A DNA stretch of 64,000 nt from Paraburkholderia agricolaris (GTDB lineage: Bacteria > Pseudomonadota > Gammaproteobacteria > Burkholderiales > Burkholderiaceae). Positions within the stretch are counted from its first letter, which is position 1; the number at the start of each line of letters is the position of its first letter. The DNA is taken from assembly GCF_009455635.1 (NCBI RefSeq), contig NZ_QPER01000001.1:992001-1056000 (forward strand), in the 5' to 3' direction. The notes beneath the pieces are model-generated. The model made no database searches. It was given only the letters and a program-made list of their open reading frames with translations, and was not told where the DNA came from. Made by a program: the position numbers and the translations under genes. Positions 16,576 to 25,354 of this stretch are shown here, piece after piece.

Positions 16576-18243
16576 TCAAAGTTGTGCGTTAACCGGTAAT
16601 AAGGAGAATAGACCGGTTAGCGCGTTCCGGTAAAAACCCGCTTGCGGATCGAAGATATAGGTACGGCGCGTGCCGTCCTCGACGTCGGTCCAGACCAGAG
16701 GCGAAAGGGGCGCGCCGATCGAGCGCAGATAGGCGAGTTGCGCCGGATCGGCTAGCGTGACGCGGTAGCTCGCGTCGGGCGCGATGGCGCGCTCGAAGAT
16801 TTGCGCGACCTGTTCGGCAAGCGCGGGGCTATGGATGACCAGCGTCTGCTCAGTGTTCAGATTGGCCGAGCGCGGATCGAGATTCATCGAGCCGATCACC
16901 AGAATCTTGCGGTCGATCACGTAGGTCTTGGCATGCAGGCTGGCGCGCGAGTGAGATCCGGTGAAGCGGACGCGAGCCGTATTCTGCTGCGGTTTGAATT
17001 CGTACAACTCCACGCCCTGTTGCAGCAGCGGCACGCGAAAAGGACTGTAGCCCGCTTGCACGGCTACCGCGTCGGTTGCGGCGAGCGAGTTGGTCAGCAC
17101 GGCGATGCGCACGCCGCGATGCGTGAGTTCGCCGGCCGCCTTGACGCCGCTCTCGTGCGGTACGAAGTAGGGCGAAATGATCAGAAAGTCTTTCTGTGCG
17201 TCGCGCATCAGTTCGGCGAGGCGCTGCATCGGCGGACTGACGTAGTCCGGCGACGGATGTTCGATTTTCTCCGGCAGGTCCGCCTTGAATTCAGCGGGTG
17301 CCCACGTCAGGCCGAGTTGATCCTGGGCGATCTGCGAGGCGAGCGGTGTGGCGTTCAGCGGCTTCGCGTTGTAGGGGTCGGCGTTGGTGCGCCAGTGTTG
17401 GCGTAAATCGTCGCGTGTCTGGTCGAGCTCTTTCGCATCGAACTTCTGTTTGTTCAGCACCTGCAGCGGATAGGCGATGCTGCTGTTCCAGTAGTCGTCG
17501 AAACTCGCGGAGACGTCGGCGGTAATCGGGCCGGCGGCGAGCACGTCGAGGTCGCGAAACTGCAGCGTTTCGCTGGCGCTGAAATATTCGTCGCCGAGGT
17601 TGCGGCCGCCGACGATCGCCAACTGGTTGTCGGTGATCATCGACTTGTTGTGCATGCGTCGCGTGAAATGATCGATCTGCGTGAACAGGTTGGTGGTGCG
17701 TTGGAACACGCCCTCCTGCGCGCTGCCGAACGGATTGAAGACGCGGATCGCAATGTTGGGATGCGAGTTCAGACCCGCCATCGTGCGGTCGATGTCCTTG
17801 AAGTTCAGATCGTCGACCAGCATGCGCACCCGCACGCCGTGATCGGCCGCGTAGAGTGCGGCGCCGAGCAGCAGCTTGCCGGTGGTGTCCTCATTGGCGA
17901 TGTAGTACTGCATGTCGAGGGTTTTCGTCGCCGCGCGCGCGAGGGCAATGCGCATCTGCAAGGCGTCGGTGCCGCTCGGCAAGAGCCGGAAACCGGACTC
18001 GTTCGGATGCGCCGCTTCGAGCGGCGCGAGGGCCGTGCGAAGCGGCGTTGACTCGGTGACCGGCAGTGCGTGGGTGACGGGGCGCTCGAATGCGGTGGCG
18101 GGAGGCTTGGCGGCGCAAGCGGTCAAACATGCCGCCGCGCAGCACAGCAGGAAGAAACGTATCGTTGTCCAGCCATCCCGCGATTCCCTACTGAAACTTC
18201 CTGCGCGGCGCGGCGCGTCCTTCGGCGTGGAGGGCTTCCCCAT
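16576..18243 (-). CDS. Phospholipase D family lipoprotein (cardiolipin synthase C-like)
   Basis: 555 residues from ATG 18243. The reading frame continues to 18717 but only the start at 18243 gives a sensible export signal: residues 20-45 hold a hydrophobic stretch ending in lipobox LTAC. Two HKD motifs are present: HNKSMITDNQLAIVGGRNLGD and HAKTYVIDRKILVIGSMNLD. Domain order and length fit ClsC-type transphosphatidylases, which join phosphatidylglycerol with another phospholipid to form cardiolipin, but members acting as phospholipases or nucleases exist. fumC ends 31 bases downstream on the same strand and starts after this gene, so the two could share a transcript. Confidence 0.9.
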   Translation of the reverse strand: MGKPSTPKDAPRRAGSFSRESRDGWTTIRFFLLCCAAACLTACAAKPPATAFERPVTHALPVTESTPLRTALAPLEAAHPNESGFRLLPSGTDALQMRIALARAATKTLDMQYYIANEDTTGKLLLGAALYAADHGVRVRMLVDDLNFKDIDRTMAGLNSHPNIAIRVFNPFGSAQEGVFQRTTNLFTQIDHFTRRMHNKSMITDNQLAIVGGRNLGDEYFSASETLQFRDLDVLAAGPITADVSASFDDYWNSSIAYPLQVLNKQKFDAKELDQTRDDLRQHWRTNADPYNAKPLNATPLASQIAQDQLGLTWAPAEFKADLPEKIEHPSPDYVSPPMQRLAELMRDAQKDFLIISPYFVPHESGVKAAGELTHRGVRIAVLTNSLAATDAVAVQAGYSPFRVPLLQQGVELYEFKPQQNTARVRFTGSHSRASLHAKTYVIDRKILVIGSMNLDPRSANLNTEQTLVIHSPALAEQVAQIFERAIAPDASYRVTLADPAQLAYLRSIGAPLSPLVWTDVEDGTRRTYIFDPQAGFYRNALTGLFSLLPVNAQL

Positions 18244-18608
18244 GGGCGTGCTCAAAGCGGACTTGCGATGCAGTGCGGTCTGATTCTTGTCTTGATGCCA
18301 CGACACGCTGTTTCTCCCGTTGGCAGGCCTCTCATGGCGGCAGCGCGTGTGGCTTGATCGCGCTGCCGAGAAATGCATTCTAAGGGGAATCAGACGGGCG
18401 GGCTTTCGTTCCTGGCTTTGACGGTAACGCGGGACCTTGGTCTGCTTGCCTGCGTGATGGTGTCGGGCCGGTGTCGGACCGGTGTCTGACGGTATCTGCC
18501 GGCACGCTGTGAACGTGAGGGCAGATACCGTCAGATAAAGCCAGCGGCGTGAGAGCCGTGGCGCCCCGGCCGCCGCCGGGTTGTAACTTGCTGGTCGCTT
18601 GCGGGTGC
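18244..18608. other. Intergenic region upstream of the phospholipase D gene
   Basis: No gene is supported in this 365-bp stretch, although the phospholipase frame stays open across it. Its main feature is the long hairpin at 18485-18535. Just before it, GGTGTCGG/GGTGTCTG appears three times in tandem-like form (about 18458-18488). Confidence 0.6.
18485..18535. repeat. 16-bp perfect inverted repeat (long hairpin)
   Basis: TCTGACGGTATCTGCC (18485-18500) and GGCAGATACCGTCAGA (18520-18535) are exact inverted repeats. The 19-base loop contains a further CACG/CGTG stem. There is no flanking T-run on either strand. It lies 75-130 bases downstream of the BASS transporter gene on the transcribed strand, so it may be a 3' end or a terminator-like structure. 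Confidence 0.7.
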
Positions 18609-19568
18609 TTATCCGCGTTCGGCGTTCAACGCGCGCTGGCCATCTGGGTGCGTCGACCCTTTCGCGGGACGTCCCGCCCAGTAACCCGCGAGCAGCGAGC
18701 CTGAGAGGTTGTGCCATACCGAAAACAACGCGCCCGGCAACGCTGCGATCGGCGTGAAATACAGCTTGCCGAGCGTCGCCGCGAGTCCCGAATTCTGCAT
18801 GCCCACTTCGATAGCGAGCGTGCGGCAGACGGCTTCGTCGAAGCCGAGCAAGCGGCCGCCCCAGTAACCGCCGAGCAGACCGATGCCGTTGTGCAGCACG
18901 ACGCCCAGCATCACCACGAGGCCCACCGACGCGATGCTCTTCTGCGTGCCGCCGACCACCGCGCCGATGATCAGCAGAATCGCCACCATCGAGATCAGCG
19001 GCAGGATCGGTTCGACCTTGCGCACCGCCTTGTTGAACAACTGGTTGACGACGAGCCCGACCACGATCGGCAACGCGACGATCTGCAGGATGCTCATCAG
19101 CATGCCGTGCACGTCGACGGCAATCGATGCGTCCACATAAAGACGCGTGAGCAGTGGCGTCGCGAATACGCCGACCAGTGTCGACAATGCGCTGATCGTT
19201 ACCGACAGCGCCACGTCGCCGCGTGCCAGATAGATCATGACGTTCGACGCCGTGCCGCTTGCCACGCTGCCCACCAGCACCATGCCGGCGGTCAGATCAG
19301 GCGGCATGCGCAGTGCCTTGGCGATAACCCACGCAGCGAGCGGCATCACGAGGTAATGCAGCACGATGCCGGCGATCACCGGCGCGGGGCGCGTGAAGAC
19401 GCGCTGGAAATCGGCCACCGAGAGCGTGACGCCCATGGCCAGCATGATGATCGTCAGCAGCGTGGTGACATGCGGCGCAATGCTGGTGAACGAGGCCGGC
19501 GAGGAGTATGCGGCGATCGAGACGAGCACGGCCCAGAGCGGAAATAAACGGGTGACGCGGGCAAGCAT
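18609..19568 (-). CDS. Bile acid:sodium symporter (BASS) family transporter
   Basis: 319 residues from ATG 19568. Nine to ten hydrophobic helices are visible. Family segments are [16 protein letters not shown] near the N-terminus, [27 protein letters not shown] and the conserved [15 protein letters not shown] near the C-terminus, which form the crossed discontinuous helices of BASS proteins. Bacterial members carry organic anions such as pantothenate precursors or keto acids; the substrate here is unknown. An alternative start 19 codons upstream is less likely because the extension is polar and precedes the natural first helix. Confidence 0.9.
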   Translation of the reverse strand: MLARVTRLFPLWAVLVSIAAYSSPASFTSIAPHVTTLLTIIMLAMGVTLSVADFQRVFTRPAPVIAGIVLHYLVMPLAAWVIAKALRMPPDLTAGMVLVGSVASGTASNVMIYLARGDVALSVTISALSTLVGVFATPLLTRLYVDASIAVDVHGMLMSILQIVALPIVVGLVVNQLFNKAVRKVEPILPLISMVAILLIIGAVVGGTQKSIASVGLVVMLGVVLHNGIGLLGGYWGGRLLGFDEAVCRTLAIEVGMQNSGLAATLGKLYFTPIAALPGALFSVWHNLSGSLLAGYWAGRPAKGSTHPDGQRALNAERG

Positions 19569-19888
19569 GACGGGTGGTCCCTGGTTGTGTTTTATGGCGA
19601 GAATTGAAGGTCGGCCGAACGGCACGCGGCAAGAAGCGGTGCATGTTCGAGGTGCTGTTCGCGAGAGCGGTATGCCCCGACGTCAGGTGTCGAGCCGTCG
19701 GGTGACGCGGGCCTTCGTGAGGCGCGCGAGTGGCGTTACGCGGGTGCGCGCAGTGTCGCCAGAGTACGCATTTTACCGTTGACGGCAGCTTTTCCGGGAA
19801 ACGATGGTTGCGGGCGCAACCATCCGGGCGTTACCTGGACCTGGTTCAGAGCGGCTCGCTCCAGGCTCAGGCGGACTTCACGTCAAAC
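19569..19888. other. Intergenic region between the MATE and BASS genes
   Basis: No gene is supported. A perfect hairpin GATGGTTGC-GGGC-GCAACCATC lies at 19803-19824, about 65 bases after the MATE stop codon on the minus strand. It lacks a T-run. The remainder shows nothing recognisable apart from presumed promoter DNA for the BASS gene. Confidence 0.5.
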
Positions 19889-21301
19889 TCAGGCCGAGGT
19901 GGCCGGCGGCGCGCCTGGCGTGACCGGCACGCGCCGCAAGCTTAGCTTGTGAAAGCGCAAGGTCATCAGCAGCGCCACGCTTGCGAGGCCGGCCGCGAGA
20001 CCCCACCACAAACCGCGCGCGCCTAGCCCGAAGTGAAAGGCCAGCACGTAGCCGGTCGGAAAGCCGATCACCCAGTACCCGAACGTCGCGGCGATCATCG
20101 GCACGCGCGTGTCCTTCAGGCCGCGCAGGCAGCCTGAGCCGACCGTCTGCATGCCGTCGACGATCTGGAAGATCGCGGCCACGCCGAGCAGCGAACTCGC
20201 CAGCGTGACCGTGGCCGCGTTGACCGGGTCGTCGAGATGCAGATACAGGCCCACGATCCAATGCGGTGCCGCGATCAGCACGATGCCCGACAGCGTCATG
20301 AAGCCGACGCCGAGCGCGAGCGCGACGAAACCCGCGTGGCGCGCGGCGAGCGGCTGCCCTGCGCCGGACCAGTAGCCGACCCGCACATTGGCTGCCTGTC
20401 CGATCGCGAGCGGCACCATGAAGGCGACGGACGCGACGTTCAACGCGATCTGATGCGCGGCCAGTTGCGACTCGCCGAGCAGGCCGACCATCAGGCCGGT
20501 GGCGAGGAACAGGGTCGACTCGACACCGTAGGTAATCGCGACCGGCCAGCCGATGCCGAATAGCTCGCCCATCAGCGGCACGTTCGGCCGGGTGGCGACG
20601 ACAAAGTGTTTATAGCGTGGCCGCAGATGCAACAAGGCCATCAGCACGAGCGCGCTCAGCCAGACGGTGATCGAGGTGGCCGCGGCCGAACCGAGAAAGC
20701 CCAGGCGAGGCAACCCGTAGACGCCATGAATCAGCCCGTAGTTGAGAAAACCGTTGAGGAACACGCTGACGAGCGACACCCACAGGAGCCGTTTGGCCGC
20801 GCCGATGGCCGGCAGGAACGAGCGCATCAGGCCGACGCCGATCAGGCTGCCGAGCGAGCCCCAGCGCAGCACCGCCGCGTATTCGCCGACGTTGTGCGCA
20901 AGCAGCGCGGGTTCGCCGAACGCCAGCAGGATCGGCGTGGCGAACGACAGCAGGAAGAACGCCGGCACCGAGAGCAGGACGGATAACACGAAACCGGTCC
21001 AGTAGATGTGCGGTACGCGGCCTTCGTCCTGCGCGCCGCGCGCATGCGACACGCTCACGCTGACGGAGGTCAGCACACCTTGCAGCAGCGTGACCACGAC
21101 GAAGAACAGATTGGCGCCGAGGCCGCCGGCGGCAAGCGCGTCGGGGCCGAGCGAGCCGAGCAGGATCGTATCGGTCACGCCCATCGCCATTTGCGACAGT
21201 TGTGCGATGGCGAGCGGCGCCGCGAGCCGGGCGGTATCGGCGGCGTGGCGGGACAAGGTCGGCGGCCGGGCGGCCACCCGGGTGAAGCCGGATTGAGTCA
21301 T
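19889..21301 (-). CDS. MATE family multidrug/toxin exporter
   Basis: 470 residues from ATG 21301, with an AGGCG site. Twelve membrane helices in two related halves are visible. The N-terminal signature LAAPLAIAQLSQMAMGVTDTILLGSLGPDALAAGGLG and the VPLAIGQAANVRVG stretch in the second half are typical of NorM-like proteins, which export cationic drugs in exchange for sodium ions or protons. The upstream 20-codon extension is basic and unlikely to be translated. Confidence 0.93.
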   Translation of the reverse strand: MTQSGFTRVAARPPTLSRHAADTARLAAPLAIAQLSQMAMGVTDTILLGSLGPDALAAGGLGANLFFVVVTLLQGVLTSVSVSVSHARGAQDEGRVPHIYWTGFVLSVLLSVPAFFLLSFATPILLAFGEPALLAHNVGEYAAVLRWGSLGSLIGVGLMRSFLPAIGAAKRLLWVSLVSVFLNGFLNYGLIHGVYGLPRLGFLGSAAATSITVWLSALVLMALLHLRPRYKHFVVATRPNVPLMGELFGIGWPVAITYGVESTLFLATGLMVGLLGESQLAAHQIALNVASVAFMVPLAIGQAANVRVGYWSGAGQPLAARHAGFVALALGVGFMTLSGIVLIAAPHWIVGLYLHLDDPVNAATVTLASSLLGVAAIFQIVDGMQTVGSGCLRGLKDTRVPMIAATFGYWVIGFPTGYVLAFHFGLGARGLWWGLAAGLASVALLMTLRFHKLSLRRVPVTPGAPPATSA

Positions 21302-21559
21302 GGAGCGCCTGGAGGCGGAAGGGATGACAGCGTGGCGGCGGGCATAAGCCGCACGGCGCATGCGACTCCCGCGGCTTGCGTGCCGCCGGCGGGGTGGCGC
21401 GTAGGCGGCTCACCGGGGCGTAGGGCGGCTGTCAGCCGATTGTTTGTCTGTCGAAACTGACAGCTTATTGCTTCAGCACGGGGATGTCGATGGAGGAAGC
21501 ACGATTTTGGTGCGTGCGGTCTTCCGAGTTCTCGGAATAGTTTTCAGACTCCGCGTGCG

Positions 21560-21778
21560 TCAGGCCTCGTGCACCGCAATTCGCGTATCGCCGAGCAGCA
21601 CGACCTGGCCCGCGCGGATTTTGCAGGTTTTACGCGTTTCGACCCGGCCGTCGACGGTCACCGCACCGTCCGCGACCATCATTTTTGCAGACCCGCCACT
21701 GTCGGCAAGCCCCGTTATCTTCAGAAGATTGTGCAGTTCGACGTAGTCGCCGGTCAGTGTGAAATCGAGGTTGGGCAT
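21560..21778 (-). CDS. Small RNA-binding S4-domain protein (YbcJ-like)
   Basis: 72 residues from ATG 21778. Almost the whole protein is an S4 domain: YVELHNLLKITGLADSGGSAKMMVADGAVTVDGRVETRKTCKIRAGQVV. Length and layout fit E. coli YbcJ. Such proteins bind structured RNA; the target is unknown. A TTG at 21799 would give 79 residues, but there is no better ribosome binding site there. Confidence 0.9.
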   Translation of the reverse strand: MPNLDFTLTGDYVELHNLLKITGLADSGGSAKMMVADGAVTVDGRVETRKTCKIRAGQVVLLGDTRIAVHEA

Positions 21779-22095
21779 GACGTTTGCGCGTTGAAGCAAA
21801 GGGTTCGCATCATAAGCCAGAAGCTTGACTTGAATGAAAGTCCCGGTGGGTTTGGACCTTGCACCGCCAATTGCAAGCAGTTGTTATGTGAATGTTGTAC
21901 TTTTGTCAGAAAATGAAACGTTCCGTAACACTGGTCGTACATAACGAACTTCACTCGTAAAGTGCGGGTCTGTAGGAAAGCCTGCTGAATTTTTCCAGCA
22001 GCGAATAGACCGGGCGAGGTGGGCATGAATCGCTCATCCCTATGCAGCACCGGATACGGCGCCCGTGTCACAACAATTTTAGAGAGGATTTCGCC
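21779..22095. other. Divergent intergenic region, S4 gene / exported protein gene
   Basis: No gene is supported in this 317-bp stretch. It should hold the promoters of both flanking genes. A hairpin CTGCTG (21982-21987) / CAGCAG (21996-22001) with an A/T-rich loop lies in the leader of the rightward gene. Confidence 0.5.
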
Positions 22096-22551
22096 ATGAC
22101 TCAGATTCGTACGCTCCTGATCGGTACCGCCCTGACTGCTTTTGCCGCTACCGCTGCTTTCGCGCAGACCGCGCAACCGGCCGCGGGTATGAATGGCCAG
22201 GCACAAGTCCAGACCCAGGGTGCCGTTGACGCGCCCGCAGCACCGGCCGCGCAGGGTGTGCAGCCGGTCACGCCGGCGCCGACGCGCCTGACGGCATCGG
22301 GTTCGACCGATCCGCTGGTTCAGAAGCGCGATGCCAACGCGCAGGCTAATGCCGAATACAAGGCGTCGAAGAAGGCGTCCAAGACCGAGCTGAAGCAGCA
22401 GCAAAAGGCTGCCAAGTCGCAGTACAAGGAGCAGGTGCATGACGCCAAGATCAACCAGAAGGCTGACAAGCAGACCGCCAACAACGAAATGAAGATGAAC
22501 ATGCAAGGCCAGGCTGCTGCCCAGGACAACGGCGCCGACGTGAAGCACTAA
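22096..22551 (+). CDS. Small Ala/Gln/Lys-rich exported protein
   Basis: 151 residues from ATG 22096, with a GAGAGGA ribosome binding site. A clean signal peptide ends at AFA-QT (about residue 23). Residues 25-75 are Ala/Pro/Gln-rich; residues 80-125 are a highly charged helix (KASKKASKTELKQQQKAAKS) likely to form a coiled coil. There are no Cys and no known domain. The gene that follows encodes a shorter protein with the same plan (signal peptide, then DKKA-type charged helix), suggesting duplication. It is probably periplasmic; function unknown. Confidence 0.78.
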   Translation: MTQIRTLLIGTALTAFAATAAFAQTAQPAAGMNGQAQVQTQGAVDAPAAPAAQGVQPVTPAPTRLTASGSTDPLVQKRDANAQANAEYKASKKASKTELKQQQKAAKSQYKEQVHDAKINQKADKQTANNEMKMNMQGQAAAQDNGADVKH

Positions 22552-22570
22552 ATCCACACGTCCTCTGCGG

Positions 22571-22605
22571 CCCGCTTCACCCAGCTTTCTGCGGAGTGAA
22601 GCGGG
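22571..22605 (+). promoter_or_regulatory. Hairpin between the two Ala/Lys-rich protein genes
   Basis: CCCGCTTCAC (22571-22580) pairs perfectly with GTGAAGCGGG (22596-22605) around a 15-base loop. No T-run follows, so partial termination or RNA protection between the two genes is possible. Confidence 0.5.
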
Positions 22606-22656
22606 GCTGTGCAAGCTGTCTGATTGACCCGCATTCCCGTTGTACGGAGGTATCGC

Positions 22657-22920
22657 ATGAACATCACCCAGCCGATGAAGAACCGGATTTACGCCGCGCT
22701 GATCGCCGGTTGCCTGTCGTCAGTCGCGTTCGCGCAGGCGAGCGGGCCGGCCGCCGCGCCGGTGACCCACGCCGACAAGAAAGCGGCGAAGGAACAGTCG
22801 AAGGCTGACAAGAAAGCCTCGGTGGCGCAAGTCAAGGCCGACAAGAAAAAGACCGATGCCCAGGCCGACGCCGACAAGGCGAACGCCGATGCCAGTCTGA
22901 AGGACGCGAAGAAGCAGTAA
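22657..22920 (+). CDS. Small exported Lys/Ala/Asp-rich protein
   Basis: 87 residues from ATG 22657, which has a strong ACGGAGG site. The signal peptide ends near FAQA (residue 27). The mature part is almost only Lys, Ala and Asp in a repeating DKKA pattern (ADKKAAKEQSKADKKAS and so on) and should be one long helix. It resembles the C-terminal half of the preceding protein. Proteins of this composition are common next to each other in Burkholderiales; role unknown. A strong terminator follows. Confidence 0.75.
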   Translation: MNITQPMKNRIYAALIAGCLSSVAFAQASGPAAAPVTHADKKAAKEQSKADKKASVAQVKADKKKTDAQADADKANADASLKDAKKQ

Positions 22921-22978
22921 GAGTGTTTCGATGGGAGGCAAGGCGTCGCGAACGCGTTGCCCGACGCCGTCGCCAAAA

Positions 22979-23012
22979 TGGCCCGGAGCGCGTGTGCGCC
23001 CGGGTCATTTTT
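22979..23012 (+). terminator. Terminator after the Lys/Ala-rich protein gene
   Basis: TGGCCCGG pairs with CCGGGTCA (one G-T pair) around an inner GC-rich loop and is followed by six Ts. Confidence 0.85.
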
Positions 23013-23114
23013 TATGCTTGCTTTGCTTGGTCGACCGGCCGCGACGCTCATTTCGCAAGACCTCGCGGTGCCTGGCGTTGTTGTTAAAAAGGGTCGCTTG
23101 TCTCAGTGGGTTGT

Positions 23115-25337
23115 ATGGATATACAGTATGCGTCGCCGCGTCCACTCCCTCTCAGGCCCGAATCCATCGTGCTCTCCGTCGCTGAATCTCCGTCACCGGT
23201 CGATGCCGATTCCGGGACCCATTCCCATCCTGATACCGCCGACTGGCTGGCCAAACTCAACGACGCGCAACGCGAAGCCGTCGAATACGGCGCCGATAGT
23301 CCCAACGCGCCGCCCGGTGCGCTGCTGGTAATAGCGGGGGCGGGTTCCGGCAAGACCAATACGCTGGCGCATCGGGTCGCCAATCTGGTGGTGAAGGGCG
23401 CCGATCCGCGGCGTATTCTGCTGCTGACCTTCTCCCGCCGCGCTGCGCTCGAAATGACCCGCCGCGTCACGCGCATCGCCGGCGCGGCGCTCGGTACGCG
23501 GGCTGCGTTGGCGCAAGGGCTGACGTGGTCCGGAACCTTCCATAGCGTCGGCGCGCGGCTCTTGCGCGAATACGCGGACCTGATCGGCCTCGCGCCCGCC
23601 TTTACGATCAACGACCGTGAGGATTCCGCCGACCTGATGAATCTGGTGCGCCACGAGCTCGGTTTGTCCGCGAAAGAGCGGCGCTTTCCGGCCAAGGGCA
23701 CCTGCTTTGCGATTTACTCGCGCGTGGTGAACACCGGCGCGTCGCTCGCCGACGTGCTCGACAGCGCGTTCCCCTGGTGCCGCGAGTGGGAGGCCGATCT
23801 GCGCAGGCTGTTCGCGGCATACGTCGAGGCCAAGCAGAAGCAGAGCGTGCTCGACTATGACGATCTGCTGCTCTACTGGTCGCATATGGCCGCCGAGCCG
23901 GCCATCGCGGCCGATCTGTCGGCGCGCTTCGATCACGTGCTGGTTGACGAGTATCAGGACACCAATCGCCTGCAGGCGTCGATCCTGCTCGCGCTAAAAC
24001 CCGACGGCCGGGGCCTGACCGTGGTCGGCGACGACGCCCAGTCGATCTATTCGTTTCGCGGCGCGACCGTGCGCAATATTCTGGATTTTCCGGCGCACTT
24101 CGATCCGCCCGCGAGGCAGATTACGCTTGAGCGCAATTACCGCTCGACCGAGCCGATTCTGGCGGCGTCGAATGCGGTGATCGAGCTGGCCAGCGAGCGC
24201 TACACGAAGAATCTGTGGACCGACAAGGCCTCGGCGCAGCGCCCGCGTCTGGTGACCGTCGCCGACGAAGCAGATCAGGCGCGCTATATCGTCGAGCAGG
24301 TACTCGAAGCGCGCGAGCAAGGCATGAAGCTCAAGTCACAGGCGGTGCTGTTTCGCGCGGCTCATCACAGCGCGGCGCTCGAGATCGAATTGACCCGCCG
24401 CAACATTCCGTTCGTGAAGTTCGGCGGCCTGAAGTTTCTCGATTCGGTGCATGTCAAGGATGTGCTCGCCGTGCTGCGCTGGGCGGAGAATCCACGCGAC
24501 CGCGTCGCCGGTTTTCGGGTCGTGCAATTGCTGCCGGGCGTCGGTCCCACGACCGCCGCGAAGGTGCTGGACGAGGTCGTGGCGCGGGCGGGTGCCGGCA
24601 ATCCGGTCGACTTCGCCCAGAGCGCCGCTGGTGCGCTGGCTGCCTTTGCGCCGCCCGCCCGCGCGCGGGAAGACTGGCATCCGTTCGTCAAGCTGATGTC
24701 GAGCGTGTACGGGCGCCAGACGCCGTGGCCGGCCGAGTTCGAAATGGTGCGGCGCTGGTACGAGCCGCATCTCGAACGCAATCATGAAGACGCGGCGATC
24801 CGTCATGCGGACGTGCTGCAGATGGAAAGCATCGCGGGCACGTACCCGTCGCGCGAGCGTTTTCTGACCGAGTTGACGCTCGATCCGCCAGACGCCACCA
24901 GCGACGAATCCGGCGTGCCGCTGATCGACGAGGACTACCTGATCCTGTCCACGATTCATTCGGCGAAGGGGCAGGAGTGGCGCAACGTGTTCGTCTTGAA
25001 TGGCGTCGATGGCTGCATTCCGTCCGATCTCGGCACCGGCAGCGAAGAGGAAATCGACGAGGAGCGCCGCCTGCTATACGTGGCGATGACGCGCGCGAAG
25101 GAGGACCTGCATATCGTCGTGCCGCAGCGTTTTTACGTGCACAACCAGACCCATCTGGGCGACCGTCATGTATGGGCGTCGCGCACCCGGTTCATTCCGG
25201 CGCATCTGATGCCTTTGTTCGACGCCTATGCGTGGCCGCGTGTGCCGGTGCCGAGCGCGCCGACGGCAGCGGGGCTGGCCGCGGCGGCGCAGGCGAAGAT
25301 CGAAATTGGCGCGAGGCTCAGGAAGATGTGGGACTGA
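23115..25337 (+). CDS. ATP-dependent superfamily 1 DNA helicase (UvrD/Rep/PcrA type)
   Basis: 740 residues from ATG 23115; GTG 23106 or a later GTG at 23169 are possible starts. All SF1A motifs are visible in order: Q motif LNDAQREAVEY, motif I AGAGSGKTNTL, Ia TFSRRAA, II VDEYQDTN, III VVGDDAQSIYSFRGA, IV LERNYRSTEPI, V LSTIHSAKGQEW and VI LLYVAMTRAKEDLH. It is a 3'-to-5' DNA translocase. Length fits UvrD, but two UvrD-like genes usually exist in these genomes, so the exact paralogue (repair or replication restart) is not settled. Confidence 0.94.
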   Translation: MDIQYASPRPLPLRPESIVLSVAESPSPVDADSGTHSHPDTADWLAKLNDAQREAVEYGADSPNAPPGALLVIAGAGSGKTNTLAHRVANLVVKGADPRRILLLTFSRRAALEMTRRVTRIAGAALGTRAALAQGLTWSGTFHSVGARLLREYADLIGLAPAFTINDREDSADLMNLVRHELGLSAKERRFPAKGTCFAIYSRVVNTGASLADVLDSAFPWCREWEADLRRLFAAYVEAKQKQSVLDYDDLLLYWSHMAAEPAIAADLSARFDHVLVDEYQDTNRLQASILLALKPDGRGLTVVGDDAQSIYSFRGATVRNILDFPAHFDPPARQITLERNYRSTEPILAASNAVIELASERYTKNLWTDKASAQRPRLVTVADEADQARYIVEQVLEAREQGMKLKSQAVLFRAAHHSAALEIELTRRNIPFVKFGGLKFLDSVHVKDVLAVLRWAENPRDRVAGFRVVQLLPGVGPTTAAKVLDEVVARAGAGNPVDFAQSAAGALAAFAPPARAREDWHPFVKLMSSVYGRQTPWPAEFEMVRRWYEPHLERNHEDAAIRHADVLQMESIAGTYPSRERFLTELTLDPPDATSDESGVPLIDEDYLILSTIHSAKGQEWRNVFVLNGVDGCIPSDLGTGSEEEIDEERRLLYVAMTRAKEDLHIVVPQRFYVHNQTHLGDRHVWASRTRFIPAHLMPLFDAYAWPRVPVPSAPTAAGLAAAAQAKIEIGARLRKMWD

Positions 25338-25354
25338 GCCGGTTTTTACTGCGA

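Noticed and set aside
18244..18717. 158-codon N-terminal extension of the phospholipase D protein
   Set aside because: Would bury the lipoprotein signal inside the protein; it also covers the hairpin at 18485-18535 and the end of the BASS gene.
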